NCBI GenBank assembly: GCA_026003235.1
Contig: BPGW01000002.1
Coordinates: 123,501 to 187,500 of the forward strand
DNA: 64,000 bases
Direction of reading: 5' to 3'
Source of the DNA: Bacteroidia bacterium
Lineage (GTDB): Bacteria; Bacteroidota; Bacteroidia; SpSt-205
A program made the position numbers and the translations under genes. Positions 7,791 to 15,290 of this stretch are shown in pieces. How positions within the stretch are numbered: position 1 is the first letter of the stretch; the number at the start of each line of letters is the position of its first letter. The notes under the pieces are model-generated. The model did no database searches. It was not told where the DNA came from and saw only the letters and a list, made by a program, of their open reading frames with translations.

Positions 7791-8887
7791 GGCTTTTCCT
7801 TGCGGCAGGCCTTCTCTTAGCCCAAAATCCTGAGATCCTTCGCTTTATCCCTGGCCTGTACCGGGAAAACGCCTATCACCAGATAGACCTGTACAATCCT
7901 CATCCTTTTGCGATTTCTCTGGGGAAGTGGCTCCTCGTGACGCGAGAATACTCCGTACGGCTACCTGCGCAGCTTGTCCTCCGACCGGGACAGCGCTTGC
8001 GTATCGCCAAAAAAGGCGGTGACCTCACGCTTGAGGGCTATCCTGACTTCTTGATTCGTTTTGGGGAGGCTTCCCAGCCAGGGGCTTATGTGGCTCTGCT
8101 GGATACCGGTGGGCGGTTGCGTACAGGCCTTTACCTGGCGCCCCTCCCCCAAGTGCGGTTTTTGCCTGACTCCGGCTACAACGTCACACGAACGGGCCAA
8201 CGCTTTCCCTTTTATCTCCCCCCTGAAACGGCCCCGGCATGGCAGTATGTGCCCTGGGAACCCGATCCCATCACAGGGGTAGTGCGTATTGCGGGGGTGT
8301 GGCGTTACACGGTGGCCGACGAGCAAAAGGAGGTCCAGTTGTACGCTCCGCTTCGCTTTGGGGCGTTGCTGGCGGCGTACGAAGGGCATTCGGTGCACCT
8401 GGTGTGGGAGGTAGAAGGACGCGAGCCCTGCGAAGGGTATGCGTTAGAGCGCGCCTCCGCAGGGGGAAACTGGCAAGTTTTGCGGACTTTTCCTTGTCCT
8501 ACAGGAGGGGGTCGGCGAGAACGGCAAGAATACTACGACCCCGAGGTGGAACCTACGCGCCCGTACCGATATCGGCTCGTGTACGAACGGGGCCCCGTTT
8601 TGCGGCTGGAGTCTGTGCCGGTGGAAGTCCAGTGTAAACCCCGTCCTGTGAGCTTTCGGATGGAAGCCCGGCCTGGGCTCGTTCGGCTATGGGTTGCGCA
8701 AAGCCAACCTATCAAGGTACGCCTATTGGATGAGCGTTTCGTGGAGCGGCTACGCCTCTACGATGGTTGGGTCAATGGGGGGGTAGAAAACCTTTTTGTG
8801 TGGGACACCAGCCGGGTGGGGTCAGGGGCTTGGGTGGTGGTGTGGACGCCCCAGCGCCGCTACTGGGAGCGGCTCTGCGCCCGGTGA
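7787..8887 (+). CDS. Secreted lamin-tail-like protein with FN3-like domain
   Basis: The GTG at 7787 overlaps the upstream stop codon and gives a clean short signal peptide (MRLFLAAGLLLAQ) with Gln at +1; a longer upstream frame would run far into the previous gene. The protein has 366 residues. Residues about 20-115 resemble a lamin-tail domain (IDLYNPHPFAISLGKWLL, LRPGQRLRI, YVALLDTGGRL). Residues about 210-285 resemble the FN3-type module seen in Bacteroidetes surface proteins (LVWEVEGREPCEGYALERAS, YRYRLVYE). No full T9SS tail is seen, though the last 50 residues could be a divergent one. The role is unknown. The 3' end overlaps folD by 28 bases. Confidence 0.7.
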   Translation: MRLFLAAGLLLAQNPEILRFIPGLYRENAYHQIDLYNPHPFAISLGKWLLVTREYSVRLPAQLVLRPGQRLRIAKKGGDLTLEGYPDFLIRFGEASQPGAYVALLDTGGRLRTGLYLAPLPQVRFLPDSGYNVTRTGQRFPFYLPPETAPAWQYVPWEPDPITGVVRIAGVWRYTVADEQKEVQLYAPLRFGALLAAYEGHSVHLVWEVEGREPCEGYALERASAGGNWQVLRTFPCPTGGGRRERQEYYDPEVEPTRPYRYRLVYERGPVLRLESVPVEVQCKPRPVSFRMEARPGLVRLWVAQSQPIKVRLLDERFVERLRLYDGWVNGGVENLFVWDTSRVGSGAWVVVWTPQRRYWERLCAR

Positions 8888-9702
8888 AGGCGAACCACGT
8901 TGGACAGCAGGCAGGCCACCGTGAGGGGCCCTACGCCGCCAGGTACAGGGGTTATCGCGCCTGCTACTTCGGCTACGGTGGGGGCCGCATCCCCTACCAG
9001 CTTGCCTTCCACTCGGTGGATGCCTACATCAATCACCACTGCGCCGGGTTTGATCCCTTCGGCAGGGAAGCTTGCCGGACGCCCCATCGCCAGCACCACC
9101 ATGTCAGCCTGGCGGGTATGGGCCAGCAAATCAGGGGTCTGCGTGTGGCATAAGGTTACCGTAGCGTTGCCGTATGAAGCAGGGCGAGATAAAAGCAGCG
9201 CCAGCGGGGTTCCTACAAGCCGACCCCGACCCACGATAACGACATGCTTACCGGCGGGGGAAAGGTCATAATGCTGGAGCAACTCTACGATGCCCCAAGG
9301 GGTAGCGGGGGCCCAGCGAGGGCGGCCCTGCGCCAAAAGCCCCAGGTTATAGGGATGTAGGCCGTCCGCGTCTTTTTCGGGGGCGATCGTTTCCAGGATT
9401 TCGTTTTCAGGCAGGTGGCTCGGTAGCGGCAGTTGGACAATTATCCCCGTTACCTCAGGAGTCTGATTGAGGTGGGCCAACAGCTGGAGTACCTCGGTGC
9501 GGCTGGCTTGCGCAGGTAGGTGGTGCAAAACCGCCTTGATCCCCACCTTCTCGGCTTGGCGGAGTTTGTGCGCGACGTAAATCTGACTGGCCTCGTGATG
9601 ACCGACCAGTACGATATCCAGCCGGAGAGTAACCCTTCTCGCATACTCGGCTACTTCCGCAAGAATCTTCTGTGCAACCGGCGATCCTTTGAGCTGCTTC
9701 AT
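8860..9702 (-). CDS. folD: Bifunctional methylenetetrahydrofolate dehydrogenase / methenyltetrahydrofolate cyclohydrolase
   Basis: 280 residues, normal FolD length. It interconverts 5,10-methylene-, 5,10-methenyl- and 10-formyl-tetrahydrofolate in cytoplasmic one-carbon metabolism. Seen: the YVAHK catalytic motif, IIVQLPLP, DADGLHPYNLG, the dinucleotide-binding loop GRGRLVGTPLALLL, DVGIHRV, and the C-terminal signature PVPGGVGPLTVACLLSN. Small departures from the usual motifs (PATPWG for PCTPxG, GRG for GRS) are conservative. The start overlaps the stop of the upstream arginine decarboxylase gene by 4 bases (ATGA), so the two likely share a transcript. Confidence 0.96.
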   Translation of the reverse strand: MKQLKGSPVAQKILAEVAEYARRVTLRLDIVLVGHHEASQIYVAHKLRQAEKVGIKAVLHHLPAQASRTEVLQLLAHLNQTPEVTGIIVQLPLPSHLPENEILETIAPEKDADGLHPYNLGLLAQGRPRWAPATPWGIVELLQHYDLSPAGKHVVIVGRGRLVGTPLALLLSRPASYGNATVTLCHTQTPDLLAHTRQADMVVLAMGRPASFPAEGIKPGAVVIDVGIHRVEGKLVGDAAPTVAEVAGAITPVPGGVGPLTVACLLSNVVRLHRAQSRSQ

Positions 9703-11087
9703 AAATAGCCCAGAATCTTCAGCACCTGTTTGCTATTTTGTTCCTCGTACAGAATCTCAAAGTGAGGTTGGCCATCTCGGTCCCGCCGAATCAGAATATG
9801 GCGAGGCGTGGGAATCAAGCAGTGGTGAATGCCTCCCACACCACTAAGGGATTCCTGGTAGGCGCCGGTGTGGAAAAAGCCAATGTACATTTCCTTGCGG
9901 GTTTTGGGTAAGAAAAGCACATTGGTGTGGGCGTCGGTATGGTAGAAGTCAAGTTCGTCGCAGGTTATGCCGCCTAAGATGACCCGTTCGTATTCAGCGC
10001 TCCAGTTGTTGAGGGGTAGGATGATGTATTTTTGGCCGAGGGCCCAGATATCAGGCAAAATCGTCATGAGGCTACCGTCCAGAATAAGCCAACTTTCGCG
10101 ATCGTTTTGCCTTTTGCGTTCAAGCACTTTGAAGAGTACGGCGCCGGACTCCGCTACGGTGTAACTGCCAAACTCAGACACGATGTCGGGCTCTTCTACG
10201 CCGTATTGGAGGCAAGCGGTTTTGAGGCGGCGTACGATCTCACCGATTACGTACGGGTAGTCAAACTCAAAGTCTAGCGAGTTTCGGAAGGGCATACCCC
10301 CTCCGATGTTGAAGTAGCGGAGGGTAGGGGCTTCTTTTTTGAGTTCGCAGTAGAGGCGGATCATTTTGTCCAGCTCGTTCCAGTAGTAGGGCGTGTCCCG
10401 GATGCCTGAGCTGATAAAGAAGTGTAGCATCACCAGCTCAAAGTTGGGGTTAGGGCGGATCTTTTCGTGGTAAAGGTCCAGCACATCGTCGGCTCGGATG
10501 CCCAAGCGGCTGGTATAGACGGGGAAGTCCGGCCGTTCCTCAATGGAGACCCGAATCCCCAGCTTGGCCGGCACCTCCAGCTCGCTGGCGTAAAAGTTGA
10601 TTTCTCGGCGGGTGTCCAGCACCGGAATCAGGTTCTCAAATCCATCGTGGAGGAGATCCACAATGCGCTGGGCATAAGTGGGGGTTTTGTACCCGTTGCA
10701 AATGATCATGGTTTCCTTTTTAGAGATGAGCCCCCTTTTTTCCAGGGCTTCTACGATCTCCATGTCAAAGGCCGACGAAGTCTCTATCTGCACTTGGTGG
10801 CGCAAGACCTCTTCCAGGATATGGCGAAAGTGAGAGCTTTTTGTGCAGTAGGCGTAAATGTACTGTCCCCTATAGTCGTTCTTCAGGAAGGCTTCCTGGA
10901 AGTAAAGGCGGGCTTGTTGTATTTTTTTCCCGATGATGGGCAGGTACGTCAGGCGCAGAGGCGTGCCGTAAGTCTCCACCAATTCAATGAGGTTAATGCC
11001 GTGGAAGTGGAGTTCATCCTCGATGACCTCAAAGCCTTCCTGAGGGAAGTCCACGCTCAGGTCGAGGAACTCTGCGTAACTTTGCAC
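9699..11087 (-). CDS. speA: Arginine decarboxylase (PLP, alanine-racemase-fold, Bacteroidetes type)
   Basis: 462 residues from a GTG at 11087. That start lies exactly 5 bases after a CATCTTTG box and gives the length usual for Bacteroidetes homologues; an ATG at 11114 would lie upstream of the box. The protein resembles fold-type III PLP decarboxylases. Seen: YCTKSSHF with the candidate PLP Lys, IETSSAFDMEIVEAL, ICNGYKTPTYAQRI, FNIGGGMPF, SEFGSYTVAESG, and a C-terminal FFHTGAYQESLSGVGG. Predicted reaction: arginine to agmatine plus CO2, the first step of polyamine synthesis. It is divergent from an arginase-family gene, so both local enzymes act near arginine. The diaminopimelate decarboxylase alternative fits less well. 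Confidence 0.85.
   Translation of the reverse strand: MQSYAEFLDLSVDFPQEGFEVIEDELHFHGINLIELVETYGTPLRLTYLPIIGKKIQQARLYFQEAFLKNDYRGQYIYAYCTKSSHFRHILEEVLRHQVQIETSSAFDMEIVEALEKRGLISKKETMIICNGYKTPTYAQRIVDLLHDGFENLIPVLDTRREINFYASELEVPAKLGIRVSIEERPDFPVYTSRLGIRADDVLDLYHEKIRPNPNFELVMLHFFISSGIRDTPYYWNELDKMIRLYCELKKEAPTLRYFNIGGGMPFRNSLDFEFDYPYVIGEIVRRLKTACLQYGVEEPDIVSEFGSYTVAESGAVLFKVLERKRQNDRESWLILDGSLMTILPDIWALGQKYIILPLNNWSAEYERVILGGITCDELDFYHTDAHTNVLFLPKTRKEMYIGFFHTGAYQESLSGVGGIHHCLIPTPRHILIRRDRDGQPHFEILYEEQNSKQVLKILGYL
11077..11084 (+). promoter_or_regulatory. -7 promoter box TAACTTTG
   Basis: Perfect box, 29 bases from its last G to the arginase ATG at 11113. It overlaps the 5' end of the arginine decarboxylase coding sequence and faces that gene's own box 7 bases away. 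Confidence 0.55.
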
Positions 11088-11091
11088 GGCG

Positions 11092-11099
11092 CAAAGATG
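11092..11099 (-). promoter_or_regulatory. -7 promoter box CATCTTTG
   Basis: Near-consensus box on the minus strand, 5 bases from its last G to the GTG at 11087. The same CATCTTTG-plus-GTG arrangement recurs at 46099. Confidence 0.55.
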
Positions 11100-11112
11100 G
11101 AGCAAAATCTTC

Positions 11113-12045
11113 ATGGGATTGCAGGTAGTGGCTATTCTCTGTGATTGGGGAGCAGGGCAACTGGGGGGATCGGCTGGCGTGGCTGGATGGTATCATTGGG
11201 CGCTCCATTACAAGCACCTCGCCTGGATAGCTGCCAAGCATCAAGCCCTCATCCCTGCAAACGGGATGCAGGCGTGGCTCGGTACGGGTCAGCATGCCTA
11301 TGCTCATCGTTTGGAATGGTGGGTGCCCTTTGCAGAGCAGGTTCGCCAGGCGGTGGAGGCGCTCCCCTTAGACGAAAAAACCCTCTTTCTCACTGGGGAT
11401 CATAGCTGGGCAGGGGTGATTTTACCTCGTCTGGCTCGGCGGGTAGGCCGATTGGGCGTGATCTGGATAGATGCCCACTTGGACCTGCACAATCCGGCCA
11501 CCTCTCCTTCTGGTAACCTGCATGGCATGCCGCTGGCGATGGCCACAGGCCTCAATACCCAGCGCTATCATCCTTTGCCTCAGGCCACTTGGGACCTGTG
11601 GCAGGCTCAGGTGGACCCGGTTCTTGCTCCGGCGGACCTGCTTTTTGTCGGGGTGCGCAGCTATGAGCCGCCCGAAATGGAGATTGTTCAAGCTCATCAG
11701 ATCCCCTGCTTCACGGCGCAGAGGCTGCACCAGCAAGGTATAGAAGAGGCGTTGGAGGCGGCTCGGGCCTTGGCAGAGCGCTGTGATGCCCTGTATGTGA
11801 GCTTTGATGTGGATGTGTGGGATCCGAGCTTTGCCCGGGGCACCACTTCTCCTGCGGCAGGGGGGCTTAGCATCGCGCACACGCGCGCCTTTCTGGCTGA
11901 AGTGCTTCTCTGGCCTCAGACCCGGTTCGTAGAAGTGACCGAAATCAATCCCCTGCTGGACCAGGCTAACCAAACCGGGCTTTATGCGTATGGGACCATT
12001 CGGCCGTTCATAGATGGGGAAGTGGGGGCTGTGGGCCTGGAGTAG
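11113..12045 (+). CDS. Arginase-family ureohydrolase
   Basis: 310 residues. Manganese-binding motifs of the ureohydrolase family are present in order: GDHSWAG (residues ~95-101, usually GGDHS), DAHLDLHNP (~120-128), SFDVDVWDPSF (~233-243), and a final Glu in TEINPLLD. The segment SGNLHGMPLAMA is characteristic of arginases rather than agmatinases, so arginine to ornithine plus urea is the preferred call; agmatinase is the alternative given the divergent arginine decarboxylase. The cytoplasm is the expected location. The ATG is palindromically interleaved with an in-frame ATG of the opposite gene. The next gene overlaps its 3' end by 32 bases. Confidence 0.85.
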   Translation: MGLQVVAILCDWGAGQLGGSAGVAGWYHWALHYKHLAWIAAKHQALIPANGMQAWLGTGQHAYAHRLEWWVPFAEQVRQAVEALPLDEKTLFLTGDHSWAGVILPRLARRVGRLGVIWIDAHLDLHNPATSPSGNLHGMPLAMATGLNTQRYHPLPQATWDLWQAQVDPVLAPADLLFVGVRSYEPPEMEIVQAHQIPCFTAQRLHQQGIEEALEAARALAERCDALYVSFDVDVWDPSFARGTTSPAAGGLSIAHTRAFLAEVLLWPQTRFVEVTEINPLLDQANQTGLYAYGTIRPFIDGEVGAVGLE

Positions 12046-12559
12046 TGGGCTCCTGGTGTGGGGGCAGCTTCCAGCTCGGTATGTGCTCAAAGCGGATATC
12101 CTGAGCCCTCTCTGGCGGGAATATCGGCTGGCCGGAGAGTATCGCCTTTTTCGGTGGGCCCCTCCTTTCATAGCTTCGGTAGAACGGCACCGCTGGGAAG
12201 GGCTCACCGGCTGGGCAGCCCTTAGCTATTACCGCCGTTGGCCGCAGCGGGGCGCGCTCCTGCGCCTCGGCGCGCGCTATTACCCCCTACGAACGGCCTA
12301 TACCCCCGAAGGTCTATGGGTAGGTCTCCACGGGGCCGTCGCTGGGAGGGCACCACGCAGCGAACCTACCCGTTGGGCCGCAGGCTTCGGCCTCACCGTA
12401 GGCTACCAGCACCTCTTCCACCAGGCTTACGGCGCCGCCGTAGAACCCTACCTGCTGCTGGAAGGGCTCTTCGGCGGGCAAAAAGCCTTTTCCCCCTTCC
12501 AGGTGGGGCTGAATGTGGGGTTTGCCAGCCGCCGTTGGGACCGAAGGAACCTGCGCTGA
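12014..12559 (+). CDS. Small outer-membrane beta-barrel-like protein
   Basis: 181 residues with a signal-peptide-like N-terminus ending GLLVWGQ and Gln at +1. The body has alternating aromatic and hydrophobic strands (LTGWAALSYYRRW, ALLRLGARYYPL, WVGLHGAVAGR, GFGLTVGYQHLF, VEPYLLLEGLFGG, FQVGLNVGFASR), as in small 8-stranded outer-membrane barrels (DUF3575-like). No specific function is recognised. It starts 32 bases inside the arginase gene in another frame, implying the same transcript. Starts inside the hydrophobic segment would destroy the signal peptide, so ATG 12014 is preferred. Confidence 0.6.
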   Translation: MGKWGLWAWSSGLLVWGQLPARYVLKADILSPLWREYRLAGEYRLFRWAPPFIASVERHRWEGLTGWAALSYYRRWPQRGALLRLGARYYPLRTAYTPEGLWVGLHGAVAGRAPRSEPTRWAAGFGLTVGYQHLFHQAYGAAVEPYLLLEGLFGGQKAFSPFQVGLNVGFASRRWDRRNLR

Positions 12560-12578
12560 ATTTCTGTACCTTGCCTTT

Positions 12579-13148
12579 ATGGACAGTACAGACAAAACGG
12601 CCCCGGAAAACCTCCTATCCGTCGTCCTTGGTGCTGAGCGCCTGTATGCCCTGCTCAAGGCTTTCGATCAGGGAGTTATTCCATTCAGACGGGGGCGCCT
12701 TCCGGGAGGGCAGCCCCTCACCCCGGAAGAGACCTGGGAAATCATACGGCAGCTCAGAGCGCAGGATGGCCTCGCCACTTTTGGCGTGCCGCGCGAGCAG
12801 GGGCTGGTCGAGAGCCTTCTTCTCGCGCCTTTCCAGAGTGCAGGCGGTCAGGATATCTATCCTTCGGCAGTGGAGAAAGCCGCTGCCCTCCTCTATCTCC
12901 TTGTCAAAAGGCACCCCTTCGAGGATGGCAATAAGCGTACCGGTTCGGCGCTCTTCCTGGCCTTTCTGGCTAAAAACGGTCTCCTCAAGAAAGGCACTTT
13001 AGCTTACAGGAACCTGCAACAAATCCTCGTCTGGGCTGTACTCTACGTGGCCAATAGCCCCGACGACGACAAGGATCGGGTTATTCGCTTGCTTGCACAC
13101 ATGGTCAAGGAAGTGACGCGCCCCATCCGCCACAAGAGAAGTACCTGA
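12579..13148 (+). CDS. Fic/Doc family protein
   Basis: 189 residues from the ATG at 12579, which follows a degenerate TACCTTGC box by 5 bases. The Fic active-site loop HPFEDGNKRTG lies at residues 112-122 with catalytic His112; an upstream segment (FGVPREQGLVESLL, then DIYPSAVEKAAALLYLLVK) is typical of death-on-curing-type members. Fic proteins transfer AMP or phosphate from nucleotides to target proteins. Doc toxins normally have an adjacent antitoxin; none is seen here, and no obvious (S/T)xxxE(G/N) inhibitory helix is visible. A lone Fic enzyme or a Doc-like toxin inhibited elsewhere are both possible. Confidence 0.85.
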   Translation: MDSTDKTAPENLLSVVLGAERLYALLKAFDQGVIPFRRGRLPGGQPLTPEETWEIIRQLRAQDGLATFGVPREQGLVESLLLAPFQSAGGQDIYPSAVEKAAALLYLLVKRHPFEDGNKRTGSALFLAFLAKNGLLKKGTLAYRNLQQILVWAVLYVANSPDDDKDRVIRLLAHMVKEVTRPIRHKRST

Positions 13149-13178
13149 CTCATGCCGAGGGGACGGGGACTTTACCTG

Positions 13179-13252
13179 CGCACCCGGGAGGATTCGAACC
13201 CCCAACCGCCAGATCCGTAGTCTGGTGCTCTATCCAATTGAGCTACGGGTGC
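13179..13252 (-). tRNA. tRNA-Arg (anticodon ACG)
   Basis: The minus strand folds as a cloverleaf: acceptor GCACCCG pairs with CGGGTGC, the anticodon stem CCAGA/TCTGG encloses the loop CTACGGA, and the T-loop is GGTTCGAATCC. Anticodon ACG (plus-strand bases 13216-13218) reads CGU/C/A arginine codons after A34 is converted to inosine. The 3' CCA is not encoded. It lies between the Fic gene and the AT-rich restriction-modification pair, with its 5' end toward the latter. Confidence 0.95.
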
Positions 13253-13362
13253 TGGATGGAGCAAAGGTAGGAGTTTTTCTGGAATTGGAAGAAGGACCCG
13301 ATCAGCAGGGAAAGAAGACCTAGCTATGCAAAAGCCAGAGGTAGCTTTCTGAAATAGGGGCC

Positions 13363-13389
13363 TTGACCTCTCTGCTGGTACTATCTTTG
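13363..13389 (+). promoter_or_regulatory. Promoter with -33 TTG and -7 TATCTTTG
   Basis: TTG at 13363-13365 and TATCTTTG at 13382-13389 with 16 bases between, close to the Bacteroidetes -33/-7 layout. It presumably drives the restriction-modification genes. A 16-codon ORF starts 6 bases after the box. Confidence 0.6.
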
Positions 13390-13394
13390 TAGCG

Positions 13395-13445
13395 ATGGCT
13401 CGGCAAGGCAAAGAGGGAAGCTTAGTGCGGCATGGGCTATTCTAG
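13395..13445 (+). CDS. Possible 16-residue leader ORF upstream of the restriction gene
   Basis: The ATG lies 6 bases after a strong promoter box, the position used by true starts elsewhere in this window. The frame encodes MARQGKEGSLVRHGLF and stops at 13443-13445, 15 bases before the restriction gene. It has no recognisable domain. It could be a translated leader, or the transcript could simply have a short untranslated 5' end. Coding status is uncertain. Confidence 0.25.
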   Translation: MARQGKEGSLVRHGLF

Positions 13446-13460
13446 AAAATGACCTAGATT

Positions 13461-14234
13461 ATGATGGATGCGAATAATATAGAAAAAATTTTTGAACTTA
13501 TTACTCAGCTTCATGGCGAGCATCTTTCTAAACATGGTGTTAAGTTGCCTAGATTGCGAAATCATAGAGGTGAATTTACGGTGGAGGCTCTCACTCTTGT
13601 CTTTCTGGCGAGGAACTATCCCGATACAAGCTGGGTTACCAAAGAGGAGCTAACCAGATTTGTGCGTGCATATTACCCGAATACCAATGATGTTCAGTCA
13701 GCCCGGCATCTAGGTATACAGAGGGGATTTTATATAGTCTCCTCGCGCAGAGGAAACTATTTGCCTAAAGATAAACCGCCTCCTTCTCGTAGTGCTTATC
13801 TCCTAGTGACCTTAGAGAAACCTCATCCTGCTTTTAGTGCTAGCAGGCGTACCCACTTAGGGTATGATTTTGAAGAGCTTAAGAAGCGCTATGATTACCG
13901 ATGTGCTACCTGTGGTTCTAAGGAAGGCGAGCCTAATTTGCGTTATCCTGAAGTACGCACTAAGCTTCAAAAAGCTCATCGGAATCCAAAACTCCCCCTG
14001 GAGGGAGATAATATAATCCCACAGTGCCAATTCTGCAATCGTGCAGATAGAGACTATTGGGTTTATGATAGGAGGGGTCGTGTGGTAGGTATCGCATCAA
14101 TTAAGCCCATACTGAAGTCTATCGCAAAGGGTTATTTGGATGAAAGTCAAATAGATATTCTTTATCGTGAGCTTTCTGCAAGACGAGCATCCAATACTTC
14201 ATCTAATAGCTATGAAGACTCATCCTGCCCTTGA
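13461..14234 (+). CDS. Putative type II restriction endonuclease with HNH-type Cys/His nuclease motif
   Basis: 257 residues. The C-terminal half contains CATCG (residues ~152-156), then a His in LQKAHRNPKLPLEGDNIIPQ, then CQFCN, a zinc-braced beta-beta-alpha-metal nuclease arrangement. The N-terminal half (residues ~20-130) is probably the DNA-recognition part and matches no domain I recognise. A methyltransferase gene overlaps its 3' end, so the pair reads as a type II restriction-modification system; recognition sequence unknown. The gene is visibly richer in A+T than its neighbours, a sign of horizontal transfer. ATG 13461 is used, with Met2 as an alternative. Confidence 0.75.
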   Translation: MMDANNIEKIFELITQLHGEHLSKHGVKLPRLRNHRGEFTVEALTLVFLARNYPDTSWVTKEELTRFVRAYYPNTNDVQSARHLGIQRGFYIVSSRRGNYLPKDKPPPSRSAYLLVTLEKPHPAFSASRRTHLGYDFEELKKRYDYRCATCGSKEGEPNLRYPEVRTKLQKAHRNPKLPLEGDNIIPQCQFCNRADRDYWVYDRRGRVVGIASIKPILKSIAKGYLDESQIDILYRELSARRASNTSSNSYEDSSCP

Positions 14235-15162
14235 CGCCTGGCTTGATCGTATTATATGTGGCGATGCGCTGGAAGTGTTGCCGCAGTTGCCCGCTGAGTC
14301 TGTGGATCTGGTGCTGACGGATCCGCCCTACTTCCTGGATAAGCTGGATGAGCGGTGGACTCCGGAGCGGGTTGCTCGGCGCGCTTACAAGAGCCAAACC
14401 GTGTTTCACCTGCCTCCGGGGATGAAGTTTGCCCCCGACCAGGGACGGCGCATGTACGAATGGTACCTCCGTGTCTCTCAGCAGGTGTATCGCATCCTCA
14501 AGCCGGGGGGCTTCTTCTTTTCCTTTGGCAGCCCACGGCTGTACCATCGCATGGTTTGCGCTATGGAAGATGCCGGCTTTCACCTGCGAGATACGTTTTT
14601 GTGGCTTTACACACAGAGCCAGCCCAAGGCCATGAGTCTAAATCACTTTATTGAGCGGCTTGATCTGGAGGAGGAGCAGAAGCAGGCTTTACACGCGAAG
14701 CTTGCGAAGTGGAAAACGCCCCAGGTCAAGTCCTGCTTTGAGCCGATAGCGGTGGCGCAGAAGCCGCCCGAAGGCACCTTCCTGGAAAACTTCCTCAAGC
14801 ACGGCGTAGGCCTCTTCAATACGGCTGTGCGGGTTGGACTCAACATGTTTCCAGCCAACGTACTTTTGGTAGAGGGCGTGGAAGAGGCGCTGGACAAGTA
14901 TTTTCTCGTGCCGAAACCCACGAGCCGGGAGCGGGGTGCCGGCTACCTGCATCCTACAGCTAAGCCCTTGGCCCTCTGTGAGCACCTGATTGAGCTGAGC
15001 ACAGTGGAGGGGGCCGTGGTGCTGGACCCTTTTCTGGGCAGCGGTACGACGGCTTTAGCAGCCCGAAACCGAAAGCGGCACTTCATCGGTATTGACCTCA
15101 ACCCCGAATATGTAGAGATAGCTCAGCGGCGCCTTGAAAGCTCGTCCCTGCCGCTATTTTGA
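14212..15162 (+). CDS. Site-specific DNA methyltransferase (beta-class amino-methyltransferase)
   Basis: 316 residues from the ATG at 14212 (MKTHPALDAWLDRIICGDAL); an upstream in-frame start would extend further into the restriction gene. The catalytic motif TDPPYF at about 40-45 comes before the AdoMet-binding region DPFLGSGTTA near residues 285-295; this IV-before-I order defines the beta class. DPPY fits N6-adenine or N4-cytosine methylation. Seen also: a central KSCFEPIAVAQKP and a C-terminal HFIGIDLNPEYVEIAQRRL. The predicted role is protecting host DNA from the adjacent endonuclease, whose 3' end it overlaps by 23 bases. Its base composition is closer to the chromosomal norm than the restriction gene. 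Confidence 0.9.
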   Translation: MKTHPALDAWLDRIICGDALEVLPQLPAESVDLVLTDPPYFLDKLDERWTPERVARRAYKSQTVFHLPPGMKFAPDQGRRMYEWYLRVSQQVYRILKPGGFFFSFGSPRLYHRMVCAMEDAGFHLRDTFLWLYTQSQPKAMSLNHFIERLDLEEEQKQALHAKLAKWKTPQVKSCFEPIAVAQKPPEGTFLENFLKHGVGLFNTAVRVGLNMFPANVLLVEGVEEALDKYFLVPKPTSRERGAGYLHPTAKPLALCEHLIELSTVEGAVVLDPFLGSGTTALAARNRKRHFIGIDLNPEYVEIAQRRLESSSLPLF

Positions 15163-15277
15163 GAAGGGGTTCTCTCGGGGGAAAGGCATGCCAGACCCAG
15201 GGCCACCTCCTTGGCAGGCCCCTCTTACCTAACGCAGGTTGGGATTTTTCTTTACGGCCGTTTCACAGCAGGTGAGC

Positions 15278-15285
15278 TACCTTTG
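15278..15285 (+). promoter_or_regulatory. -7 promoter box TACCTTTG
   Basis: Perfect box with its last G 6 bases before ATG 15291. The 115 bases before it, after the methyltransferase stop, show no other clear feature. Confidence 0.65.
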
Positions 15286-15290
15286 TAGCG

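Noticed and set aside
10467..11144. A 225-codon plus-strand frame opposite the arginine decarboxylase
   Set aside because: It is antisense to a clear PLP decarboxylase and has no recognisable features.
11113..12045. Agmatinase (speB) call
   Set aside because: The SGNLHGMP loop is arginase-like and differs from agmatinases; kept only as an alternative.
12579..13148. Toxin-antitoxin module with the Fic/Doc gene as toxin
   Set aside because: The upstream gene is an outer-membrane-like protein with a signal peptide, not an antitoxin, and a tRNA follows downstream.
13179..13252. Attachment site at the tRNA-Arg gene
   Set aside because: No repeat of the tRNA 3' end and no integrase or transposase was seen in the window; the restriction genes lie on the 5' side.
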